DNA of 8,357 nt from Bacteroidota bacterium (GTDB taxonomy: Bacteria > Bacteroidota > Bacteroidia > Flavobacteriales > Weeksellaceae). Below the pieces are notes generated by a model, which was given only the letters and a program-made list of their open reading frames with translations, searched no databases and was not told where the DNA came from. How positions within the stretch are numbered: position 1 is the first letter of the stretch; the number at the start of each line of letters is the position of its first letter. Positions 1 through 5,755 of the stretch are shown one piece after another. The translations under genes and the position numbers were made by a program. Location of the stretch: positions 1-8,357 of the forward strand of contig JAEWOM010000015.1 of NCBI GenBank assembly GCA_023399675.1, written 5' to 3'.

Positions 1-331
1 GGTAGTAACCACGGAACAGGTTCTTCCGATTGCGATGCCTGAAAAAGCTGCTGAAAACAGCATCAATACAGATTATATTTTCGAACCGAGTGCACGCGAA
101 ATTCTGGAAAATCTGATTCCGAAATCGATTAAAACACAGGTTTACAAAGCGATACTGGATTCTGTTGCTTCCGAACACGGAGCGCGGATGACTGCGATGC
201 ACAAAGCAACCGACAACGCAAGTGCATTGAAAAATGATTTGGTTATCCATTACAACAAAGCCAGACAGGCAGCTATTACCGGGGAAATCCTCGAGATCGT
301 TTCCGGAGCAGAAGCTTTGAAGAACAGTTAA
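1..331 (+). CDS. atpG: ATP synthase F1 gamma subunit, C-terminal part (5'-truncated by the window edge)
   Basis: This is the C-terminal portion, about 109 residues, of the gamma subunit, the central rotor shaft of F1 that couples proton flow through Fo to ATP synthesis at the inner membrane. The frame is open from base 2 ([20 protein letters not shown]...) and ends at TAA 329-331; the ATG at 35 is internal, not the start. The segment [17 protein letters not shown] followed by a helix with [23 protein letters not shown] is the signature C-terminal helix of the family, including the conserved ARM.AM..AT.NA and N..RQA.IT.E..EI..GA blocks. The insert-like acidic stretch before [14 protein letters not shown] is typical of Bacteroidota gamma subunits. 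The atp operon usually continues upstream (atpA, atpH), outside the window. A terminator-like hairpin follows the stop, so this is probably the last gene of that operon. Confidence 0.96.
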   Translation, partial: VVTTEQVLPIAMPEKAAENSINTDYIFEPSAREILENLIPKSIKTQVYKAILDSVASEHGARMTAMHKATDNASALKNDLVIHYNKARQAAITGEILEIVSGAEALKNS

Positions 332-345
332 AATATTTCACAGAT

Positions 346-402
346 AAACAACGACTGAAGCACCGAAATCTCGGTGTTTCGTTGTTTGTGGGAATTCTTT
401 TT
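346..402 (+). terminator. Probable rho-independent terminator after atpG
   Basis: A strong hairpin sits 15 bases after the atpG stop. The inner stem CACCGA (361-366) and TCGGTG (371-376) has an AATC loop. The outer arms AAACAACGA (346-354) and TCGTTGTTT (379-387) are exact complements, separated from the inner stem by a small asymmetric internal loop. A T-rich tract (TTCTTTTT) lies at 395-402, about 8 bases past the stem, which is further than in a textbook terminator. The hairpin is seen directly; termination is inferred. Confidence 0.65.
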
Positions 403-462
403 AATTGTCGCGCTAAACGTCTTGATTAGTTCTTAGGCGGTTATTTTATCACTGAGACAGAA

Positions 463-524
463 AAGGAGGTGTTGTTGATTTCAATAGTAGTGTTATGAAG
501 TTAATAAAGGTAATTCAGCTTTAG
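463..524 (+). other. Intergenic perfect Shine-Dalgarno with two overlapping mini-ORFs
   Basis: The spacer between atpG and the CNNM/CorC gene contains AAGGAGGT (463-470), a full anti-SD complement. Just after it an in-frame GTG/TTG-initiated micro-frame (469 or 472 onward) reads LLISIVVL and stops at TGA 496-498. That stop overlaps the ATG (495-497) of a second micro-frame, MKLIKVIQL, ending at TAG 522-524. The ATG itself is 24 bases from the SD, too far for direct use, so coupling through the first frame would be needed. Bacteroidota genes mostly lack SD sequences and their ribosomes sequester the anti-SD, so a perfect one stands out. Neither peptide is recognised, and chance is quite possible. 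Nothing else with clear structure was seen in 403-588. Confidence 0.25.
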
Positions 525-588
525 AAAAATAACAGAAATACAGCAGTAAAACACTGAAATTCTACAAAATAACCACCAAAAATTTCTA

Positions 589-596
589 TATATTTG
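589..596 (+). promoter_or_regulatory. Candidate -7 box for the CNNM/CorC-clpS pair
   Basis: TATATTTG matches the Bacteroidota -7 consensus TAnnTTTG exactly. It sits 23 bases before the ATG at 620, which implies a short leader. No TTTG/TTG -33 element is visible at the usual 17-23 base spacing upstream, so the assignment rests on the -7 box alone. Confidence 0.5.
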
Positions 597-619
597 CAAA
601 TTATTGTTTATCAAAATAA

Positions 620-1978
620 ATGGACCCCGACAGTATAGTCAAACTATTAATAGCGTTATTCTTAGTTCTTTTAAATGGCTTTTTCGTAGCCGCAGAGTTT
701 TCAATAGTTAAAGTTCGATATTCACAGATTCAGCTGAAAGCCGCCGAAGGCAACGCCATGGCTAAGCAGGCTGAACATATCATCAAAAATCTGGACGCCT
801 ACCTTTCCGCGACACAGCTCGGTATTACCCTTGCTTCGCTGGCTTTGGGTTGGGTTGGTGAAAGTGCCCTGCATCACATCATCGAAGACACGTTCAGATA
901 TATCGAGATACAGGTTGCTGATACCATGATCACCACCATTTCGGTTATCCTCAGTTTCCTGATTATCACGGTGATGCACATCGTTTTCGGAGAATTGGTT
1001 CCGAAATCCATTGCAATCCGTAAGTCTGAAGCTACAACCATGGTGATCTCGACACCACTTCGTTTGTTCTACAATATTTTCAAGCCATTTATCTGGTCGA
1101 TGAACGGCTTATCGAATGCTTTTTTACGACTGATCAAGATTCATCCAGCTTCTGAGCATGAAATCCATTCAACAGAAGAACTACAACTACTGGTAAAGCA
1201 GTCTGCAGACAGCGGTGAAATTCAGGAAGAAAACTACGAGATCATTAAAAATGCTTTCGATTTTACAGACCATTCCGCAAAGCAGATTATGGTTCCGCGA
1301 CAGAACATCATGTCTATCGACATTGAGGATCCCGTTGAGGAAATTATCAACAGCATCATGGAAAGCGGCTATTCAAGGATTCCGGTTTTTGAGAATTCCA
1401 TTGATAATGTCATCGGTGTGATCTATGCCAAGGAGATAATCCGAGAGTTCGTAAAGCGCCGTGAAATGTCTCATGAATATCTTCGCGGATTGCTGCGGGA
1501 AGCTTTTTTTGTGGTTGGAAGTAAGAAAATTTCTGATCTGTTAAAAGTATTCCAGGCGAAGAAGCAGCATATGGCAATAGTAATCGACGAGTTTGGCGGT
1601 ACAGAAGGACTGATTACGCTGGAAGATATCCTCGAGGAACTCGTTGGAGAAATTCAGGATGAGGAAGACGATGAAGATAAAATTGTAGATCAGGTAGGCG
1701 AAAATACCTTCTGGGTTCAGGCTACACAGCCACTTGATGAAATCAACGAATTTCTGCCGAAGAAATTTCCGGAATCAGAAGAAGGAGATTTCAATACGCT
1801 TGCCGGATATATTCTGCATGAACTCAGTGATATTCCGGAAGAAAATCAGGAGTTTGAGATGAACGACTACCAGTTCAAAATTTTGAAAATGAACAATAAA
1901 AGTGTAGAGTTAGTCGAACTCATTTATGAAGAGAAAAATATCATCGACGAATTGGCAGATGAAATCGGTGCCATATAA
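620..1978 (+). CDS. CNNM/DUF21-CBS-CorC_HlyC family membrane protein (putative Mg2+/divalent-cation transporter; 'hemolysin family')
   Basis: This is a 452-residue inner-membrane protein with the full architecture of the family that includes bacterial CorB/CorC-type proteins, S. aureus MpfA and animal CNNM. Residues about 5-175 form the DUF21/CNNM membrane domain, with the N-terminal signature LNGFFVAAEFSIVKVR (18-33) and the highly conserved GELVPKSIAIRKSE (124-137). A CBS pair occupies about 218-345, with VPRQNIMSIDIEDP and SGYSRIPVFE in the first repeat and VIDEFGGTEGLITLEDILEE in the second. An acidic linker (EIQDEEDDEDK) leads into the C-terminal CorC_HlyC domain (about 362-440). Length is normal and no break is seen. 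Family members are linked to Mg2+ efflux or homeostasis; the old 'hemolysin' name is not a demonstrated activity. GldE of gliding Bacteroidota is a homologue, but the gldD/ssb context is absent here. The gene is probably cotranscribed with clpS, 9 bases downstream. Confidence 0.93.
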   Translation: MDPDSIVKLLIALFLVLLNGFFVAAEFSIVKVRYSQIQLKAAEGNAMAKQAEHIIKNLDAYLSATQLGITLASLALGWVGESALHHIIEDTFRYIEIQVADTMITTISVILSFLIITVMHIVFGELVPKSIAIRKSEATTMVISTPLRLFYNIFKPFIWSMNGLSNAFLRLIKIHPASEHEIHSTEELQLLVKQSADSGEIQEENYEIIKNAFDFTDHSAKQIMVPRQNIMSIDIEDPVEEIINSIMESGYSRIPVFENSIDNVIGVIYAKEIIREFVKRREMSHEYLRGLLREAFFVVGSKKISDLLKVFQAKKQHMAIVIDEFGGTEGLITLEDILEELVGEIQDEEDDEDKIVDQVGENTFWVQATQPLDEINEFLPKKFPESEEGDFNTLAGYILHELSDIPEENQEFEMNDYQFKILKMNNKSVELVELIYEEKNIIDELADEIGAI

Positions 1979-1987
1979 ATTTACATT

Positions 1988-2299
1988 ATGAATCTGTTGA
2001 AGATTTACTTTTCAAAGAATTACGAAGATCCGAAACGCGAATACGAAGAAGAAATCGCGGTAATGGAGAAAGAAGACGAAGTGTATAAACTCGTTCTTTG
2101 GAATGATGATGTTAACACTTTCGATTTTGTCATTGAATGCCTCATTGAAATCTGCGGGCACACGCAGGAACAGGCGGAACAGTGTACGATACTGGTTCAT
2201 TACAAAGGAAAATGCACCGTCAAAACGGGTGATTTAGAGAAGCTGAAACCTATGCACGATAAACTGATTTCCAGAGGTTTAACCAGTGAAATCGTTTAG
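1988..2299 (+). CDS. clpS: ATP-dependent Clp protease adaptor ClpS
   Basis: ClpS is the N-recognin adaptor that binds proteins with destabilising N-terminal residues and delivers them to ClpA/ClpC-ClpP in the cytoplasm. The 103-residue protein has a flexible charged N-terminus (1-32) and the ClpS core. The conserved acidic anchor N39-D40-D41 and H71 (in ILVHYKGK) match E. coli N34, D35, D36 and H66, which hold the substrate alpha-amino group. Two pocket positions differ from E. coli: Thr38 is Asn43 and gatekeeper Met40 is Phe45. The start at 1988 lies 9 bases after the upstream stop, indicating an operon; a later ATG at codon 26 would still keep the core, but the upstream segment (YEDPKREYEEEIAV) looks like the typical flavobacterial extension. 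The gene ends only 14 bases from the convergent gene on the other strand. Confidence 0.93.
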   Translation: MNLLKIYFSKNYEDPKREYEEEIAVMEKEDEVYKLVLWNDDVNTFDFVIECLIEICGHTQEQAEQCTILVHYKGKCTVKTGDLEKLKPMHDKLISRGLTSEIV

Positions 2300-2313
2300 A
2301 TGTTCTTTAGAAA

Positions 2314-2517
2314 TCAGTCGAAATTTTGTGGAGGATCGCTGTCTTTATTCCGGTTTACAAACCACATTCCCACAGTAAGCCCCACAACGCCTGCAGCAGC
2401 GGTTAACAGCGCTCTTTCAAGCTTGTCCGGCTGTGTATTGCCTAAATAATTCATCAGGAAAAGGATGATAAAACTGATTGCGGCAATAACCCAGTATTTT
2501 TTGCTTCGAATATTCAT
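2314..2517 (-). CDS. Small two-helix membrane protein, function unknown
   Basis: This 67-residue protein has a basic N-terminus (MNIRSKKYW), a first hydrophobic helix at about 8-25, a short polar loop (GNTQPDKLER), a second helix at about 36-54 rich in Ala, Gly and Val, and a charged tail (NRNKDSDPPQNFD). By the positive-inside rule both ends should be cytoplasmic. I recognise no family. It is the last gene of a tight minus-strand group, starting 6 bases after the DUF3575-like gene, so it is probably translated from the same message. It converges on clpS with only 14 bases between the stops and no clear terminator. It is likely a real gene because of the compact spacing and sensible membrane topology. 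Confidence 0.7.
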   Translation of the reverse strand: MNIRSKKYWVIAAISFIILFLMNYLGNTQPDKLERALLTAAAGVVGLTVGMWFVNRNKDSDPPQNFD

Positions 2518-2523
2518 TTCTTA

Positions 2524-3120
2524 TCAGTTTAAACGGTATGACACCATAATTCCTCCGCGGTATGGCAGAACTTCGCCGCTTTTATTCCAGTATTCGGCTT
2601 CATCATATCGGTAGAATCCGGGCGGATTGTCGGTCGGCGCATAACCGTGATACCATGACTGCACGGAACCACCTCCTAAAAACATATCGATATTCCAACG
2701 TTCTTTCCATTGATACTGATAGCCGATGACGCCACCAATCATCACATTGTATCCTCGTTGAAATCTGTCGGTGCCACTGTAATTCCATTTGGTCAGATCG
2801 AAAATGCCGGTACCGAGATTAATGCCAACATACCATTTGTTAAATGACCTGTCAAAATAATATCTTCCTTCCGTGTGTCCCATCAGCACCATCGCATGGT
2901 TACCATTGATGCTTTTCCACGGAGAAAGAAGAAAATCATTCTGCCAGGTAACATGTTCATTAATTTCCGTTTCTAAGCCAATATTCAGGATCAGTGCCGG
3001 CAGGAAAAGCGCATTACCTTTAACGAACATTCTCTTATCAGCTTCCTTACCGGAAAATTGTTGACCAAAACAGGGCATTGCCAGCAGAGACAGCAAAGAA
3101 ATTCCGAATTTCCGCGTCAT
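2524..3120 (-). CDS. DUF3575-like outer-membrane beta-barrel protein
   Basis: This 198-residue exported protein begins with a Sec signal peptide (MTRKFGISLLSLLAMPCFGQ, cleavage likely near residue 19-20). The mature part opens with VKGNALFLPALILNIGLE, then alternating amphipathic strands: GHTEGRYYF (81-89), KWYVGINLGTG (95-105), the GGVIGYQYQWKERWNIDMFLGGG block (129-151), and a final strand ending GGIMVSYRLN. Strands with aromatic girdles and a terminal aromatic-containing strand are typical of outer-membrane barrels, and the overall pattern resembles DUF3575 proteins common in Bacteroidota, whose role is largely unknown. A Cys at 17 lies in the signal peptide, but the region does not form a clean lipobox. 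The start lies 3 bases after the stop of the thioredoxin-fold gene, so the two are almost certainly cotranscribed. The DUF number is recalled by pattern, not from a search. Confidence 0.78.
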   Translation of the reverse strand: MTRKFGISLLSLLAMPCFGQQFSGKEADKRMFVKGNALFLPALILNIGLETEINEHVTWQNDFLLSPWKSINGNHAMVLMGHTEGRYYFDRSFNKWYVGINLGTGIFDLTKWNYSGTDRFQRGYNVMIGGVIGYQYQWKERWNIDMFLGGGSVQSWYHGYAPTDNPPGFYRYDEAEYWNKSGEVLPYRGGIMVSYRLN

Positions 3121-3123
3121 TTT

Positions 3124-4302
3124 TTACGGAATCTGTTTTAGAAATGATTGAATTGCCGTGGTATCGGTGTTACTTTTTTGAGCAAGGCTTAAAGCCAGTT
3201 CTGCAAACATTTTAGCGTCGGCATTGCGTCCGGTTTTGTGGTAAAGTTTTGCGAGAATAAAACTGGAATCTGCAGATTCTCCACGCGACATCTGCATTCT
3301 TTCAACCCACTTTTGCGCTGTTTTCAGAGATTCTGTGGATGTAGCTTTGTCGGCAAACGCAGATGCTGCTTTCAGCACGTGAGTAGGATCTGCGTTTTCT
3401 GTACTTTCGAAATATTCGAGAGCAGCTTTTTCAAATTCCGGAAAATTATTTTCGTGCTCATAGAAACCGAGTTTCAGCATCAGCAGTTGTTTCCGGGCTT
3501 CTTCAGCACCGAGAATCGGAGCAGCACCTGCGATAAAATAATCGTCACGGATTTTTTTACTGTCCAGATCTATGGCTTTTTCACGAAGGTCATTCAGTGT
3601 GATTTTGTTGATAAAATCATCATAGCTTGCTTCGGGGATAATTTTGATCAGTTCAGCCTTGTTCTCTTTAAAGACTTTGAAATTTTTGTCGTTCGGTGTT
3701 CTGATGAACTGAGCCAGAAAAGCAACCTCATCTGTGGTGAACTCCTTGTTTTTCTTGTTTTCGAAATATCTTTCAGACGCCAGTTTAGCAAATTCGAAAT
3801 CGGTACGAACGTTCAGGCGAATGATATTCGCCAAAAATTCAGGATCTTTTTCTCCTTTGTCGAACCTTTCACGCATCGAAGCAGTATTTGAAACGGCGGC
3901 GTTAGCCTCTTTCCCGACTTCCACAAAAGTAGATGGTGACATATAACCGTAATTGCGGGTTACAAGCTGCCCGTCTCCGTTGATAAACAGATAAGTTGGG
4001 TATGAACTGACGCCGTAAGTCTTTGCCAGTTCCCGTCCTTCGCCTTTTTCCATATCAAAACGCGCATTCACGAACGTAGCGTTATAGTAATCGGCAACAG
4101 ATTTTACGGGAAAAACGTTTTTTTCCATCATCTTGCACGGACCGCACCAAACAGCCATTGCATCCAGAAAAATCAGTTTGTTTTCGGCTTTGGCTTTCGC
4201 CAGAATATCTTTAAAAGGAGTTGTTTCGAATTTTATGCCTTCCTGTGCCGTTGCAACCTGAAAGGTCAGCATGAACACCAGGAGTGATAATATTTTTTTC
4301 AT
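3124..4302 (-). CDS. Exported thioredoxin-family protein with helical C-terminal extension
   Basis: This 392-residue protein starts with a clear signal peptide (MKKILSLLVFMLTFQVATAQ), so it acts in the periplasm. Residues about 22-130 form a thioredoxin fold of the Thioredoxin_7/DsbD-gamma-like type: LIFLDAMAVWCGPCKMMEKNVF carries the redox centre W52-C53-G54-P55-C56-K57, and VSSYPTYLFINGDG carries the cis-proline (P102) facing it. From about 140 to the end the chain is helical, with TPR-like Ala/Tyr-rich units (for example SSFILAKLYHKTGRNADAKMFAELALSLA), which may provide a docking surface. The family reduces or isomerises disulfides in exported proteins, but the substrate here is unknown. 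It heads a tight group with the DUF3575-like and small membrane genes, suggesting a role in that barrel's folding or in envelope redox stress. A large antisense frame inside it is a shadow. Sure of the fold, unsure of the role. Confidence 0.92.
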   Translation of the reverse strand: MKKILSLLVFMLTFQVATAQEGIKFETTPFKDILAKAKAENKLIFLDAMAVWCGPCKMMEKNVFPVKSVADYYNATFVNARFDMEKGEGRELAKTYGVSSYPTYLFINGDGQLVTRNYGYMSPSTFVEVGKEANAAVSNTASMRERFDKGEKDPEFLANIIRLNVRTDFEFAKLASERYFENKKNKEFTTDEVAFLAQFIRTPNDKNFKVFKENKAELIKIIPEASYDDFINKITLNDLREKAIDLDSKKIRDDYFIAGAAPILGAEEARKQLLMLKLGFYEHENNFPEFEKAALEYFESTENADPTHVLKAASAFADKATSTESLKTAQKWVERMQMSRGESADSSFILAKLYHKTGRNADAKMFAELALSLAQKSNTDTTAIQSFLKQIP

Positions 4303-4329
4303 TGAACTTATAACAATTTTTTTCGATAG

Positions 4330-4337
4330 CGAAGATA
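4330..4337 (-). promoter_or_regulatory. Candidate -7 box for the thioredoxin-DUF3575 operon
   Basis: On the minus strand this reads TATCTTCG, one base off the Bacteroidota TAnnTTTG consensus, 27 bases before the ATG of the thioredoxin-fold gene. A TTTG occurs upstream but only 13 bases away, shorter than the usual 17-23, so the -33 element is uncertain. Confidence 0.4.
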
Positions 4338-4362
4338 ACTAAAAAAATGCCAAACGCAGAGT

Positions 4363-4375
4363 CTTGATAATCAAG
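4363..4375. promoter_or_regulatory. Perfect 13-bp palindrome upstream of the thioredoxin operon (operator candidate)
   Basis: CTTGAT-A-ATCAAG is a perfect dyad in the 96-base gap between the AlkD-like gene and the thioredoxin-fold gene. It is centred about 32-39 bases upstream of the candidate -7 box, a position where activators or repressors often bind. It is also 24 bases past the stop of the AlkD-like gene, but its loop would be too small for a good hairpin and the T-run on that strand is about 20 bases further on, so a terminator is less likely. Its function is inferred only. Confidence 0.3.
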
Positions 4376-4398
4376 GCTGTAACTCGCTGATTTGTCCG

Positions 4399-5040
4399 TT
4401 ATTTTTTGAGTTTTGCAACCTGAATTGCAATGAAATCGGGCAGATAACTGGGCGTACAGTTTTTGGCAACCATTTCATCCCGATAAATTCCGGTCTGTTC
4501 TCCCAGTTCTATACATCTGTCGCGGTATTCCGGTTGAAACACGCCTATTTGCCCTGCGGTAAAATTCATGGCCCACTGAACATCGGGATTTTCTTTTTCG
4601 ATTCCGTTCTCGATTGCCGTCATCAGCTCTTCTGTATTTGGCGGCGGTGTTTGCCCTACCCAACGCAGGCGTCCCTGGTGGTACCAGTAAATTCTTCTCT
4701 GCAAATGCGATTTGCTGTCTTTCCACGTGTCGATTAGTGCCAGTGTTGCCTTGTCTTTCGTCAGTTGGTTTGCCATTAACCAGTCTATCAGCTGATTTGC
4801 TTCATTTGCAGGATGCTTCTGCATATCCTGATCGAGTTCATCGATTTTTTCCTGCGAAAGCTGTTTCTTGTCCATAATCAAAATGGCCAGTTGGCGCGGC
4901 AAAAATTCTCCGGTTGACCAGAGTTCCATTGCCATTTCATGATCCTTCTTGATTTCTTTTGCCATTTTCCGAAGGTCTCCGAGCTTTGTGGAACCGTTGA
5001 TTTGACTGTAATACTGATTCGTTTTTTCTGAAAGCGTCAT
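4399..5040 (-). CDS. AlkD-like DNA alkylation repair protein (HEAT-like helical repeats)
   Basis: This 213-residue cytoplasmic protein without signal or membrane segments is all-helical and matches the pattern of the DNA_alkylation repair (AlkD-like) family: GDLRKMAKEIKKDHEMAMELWSTG near the N-terminus, then LPRQLAILIMD, the NQLIDWLM region (82-89), paired helices such as HLQRRIYWYHQGR (112-124), DVQWAMNFTAGQIG (153-166), and the C-terminal KNCTPSYLPDFI. Family members excise N3- and N7-alkylated bases by a stacking, non-flipping mechanism. In B. cereus AlkD the centre uses Trp109 and Asp113; in my by-eye alignment Asp is kept (D86) but the Trp position is Asn (N82), with a Trp just after (W87). 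It may therefore be an AlkD2/AlkX-like member with altered activity. It has its own promoter at 5060-5091 and faces the lipoprotein gene divergently. Confidence is good for the family and low for catalytic status. Confidence 0.75.
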   Translation of the reverse strand: MTLSEKTNQYYSQINGSTKLGDLRKMAKEIKKDHEMAMELWSTGEFLPRQLAILIMDKKQLSQEKIDELDQDMQKHPANEANQLIDWLMANQLTKDKATLALIDTWKDSKSHLQRRIYWYHQGRLRWVGQTPPPNTEELMTAIENGIEKENPDVQWAMNFTAGQIGVFQPEYRDRCIELGEQTGIYRDEMVAKNCTPSYLPDFIAIQVAKLKK

Positions 5041-5049
5041 CCTGATTCG

Positions 5050-5065
5050 AATTTGCCTGCAAATT
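5050..5065. promoter_or_regulatory. Inverted repeat over the AlkD-like gene promoter
   Basis: AATTTGC (5050-5056) and GCAAATT (5059-5065) form an exact dyad with a 2-base centre, overlapping the -7 box and the expected transcription start of the AlkD-like gene. A further direct copy, GCAAATT, lies at 5087-5093 over the -33 element. Part of this similarity is forced by the shared TTTG promoter elements, but the left arm at 5050-5056 is not. It could be an operator, and could equally be chance in AT-rich DNA. Confidence 0.3.
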
Positions 5066-5091
5066 TATGAAAGCAAAATCCGAACTGCAAA
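5060..5091 (-). promoter_or_regulatory. Bacteroidota-type promoter of the AlkD-like gene
   Basis: On the minus strand a TTTG -33 element (5088-5091) and a perfect TAAATTTG -7 element (5060-5067) are separated by exactly 20 bases, within the 17-23 seen for Bacteroidota sigma-A promoters. The predicted start of transcription is only about a dozen bases before the ATG at 5040, giving a very short leader. This is the best-formed promoter in the window. Confidence 0.7.
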
Positions 5092-5191
5092 TTCCACTAT
5101 GAACAGCCATAACTTTCGCAAAGAAAATTTGGATGACAATTCATAAAATCGGACTTATGATTTTTTTGTATCTTACGCTAAATACTTATTC

Positions 5192-5746
5192 ATGCATAAA
5201 GCAATCCTCTTTTTATTTTTGATACTACTTATTCCACTCAGTTGCACGGATACCACGAAACTGCAGCAAAGAGAGTTGATTCTCGCTGAAAAAGAGAAAC
5301 AGTTCGCTGAAAAAGAAGCAGAATACCAAAGCCTCATCAAAATGAGGGACAGCATTTTCAGCAAAAAAGATACATTGATCAATAATAAAAACTGGCCTGC
5401 CAATATCGTCGGAAAATGGAACGGTAAAATAACCTGTAAAGAATCCAACTGCCCGGATTATGCCGTTGGAGATATACGTACCGATACCTGGGAGTTCGTA
5501 AGTGATTCGCTCAGAAAGTCGGTAAATGTTTACGATATCAGTAACAGGCTCGTGCGCACCTACGCTGCAAAGATGGAAAACAATGATATTCTGCTCAATT
5601 TTAAGAGCGATTCAACATCAGCAAAAAAAGTTGAAATGAACGTGGTGCTTACCGGAATTGCCCCGAAAAAAATTCAGGGCAGCCGCACCGTAAGTGTTAA
5701 TAACAGCTGTACTGCGAGCTTTACAGTAGAACTTACCCGACCATAA
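5192..5746 (+). CDS. Lipoprotein with coiled-coil stalk, function unknown
   Basis: This 184-residue protein begins with a lipoprotein signal (MHKAILFLFLILLIPLSC), with lipobox LIPLSC and lipidated Cys18. Residues about 22-56 (LQQRELILAEKEKQFAEKEA...) form a strongly charged heptad-like coiled coil. The remainder (about 68-184) is beta-rich and begins WPANIVGKWNGKITCKESNC, resembling small lipocalin/META-like lipoprotein domains in its 'VGKWNGKI' opening. Three Cys in this part (in TCKESNC and NSCTAS) could form disulfides in the periplasm. After Cys18 the residues TDTT lack the acid-rich run of Bacteroidota surface-export signals, so the likely place is the periplasmic face of the outer membrane. 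It lies 9 bases upstream of the CPA2 antiporter and is probably cotranscribed. No strong promoter is visible; TATCTTAC at 5169-5176 is a poor -7 match. I recognise no family. Confidence 0.82.
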   Translation: MHKAILFLFLILLIPLSCTDTTKLQQRELILAEKEKQFAEKEAEYQSLIKMRDSIFSKKDTLINNKNWPANIVGKWNGKITCKESNCPDYAVGDIRTDTWEFVSDSLRKSVNVYDISNRLVRTYAAKMENNDILLNFKSDSTSAKKVEMNVVLTGIAPKKIQGSRTVSVNNSCTASFTVELTRP

Positions 5747-5755
5747 ATCTTAAAT

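Noticed and set aside
722..979. 85-codon minus-strand frame inside the CNNM/CorC gene
   Set aside because: It is antisense to conserved DUF21 sequence, and its composition is that of a reverse-frame shadow.
2266..2293. Possible hairpin GATTTC...GAAATC at the clpS end as a shared terminator for the convergent genes
   Set aside because: It lies inside the clpS coding region, has a large internal loop and is followed by no real T-run on either strand.
3238..3891. 217-codon frame on the plus strand, antisense to the thioredoxin-family gene
   Set aside because: It lies wholly inside a well-supported gene on the other strand. Its protein is Phe/Cys-rich with no domain logic, as expected from reading Glu/Lys-rich codons backwards (ttc/ttt from gaa/aaa).
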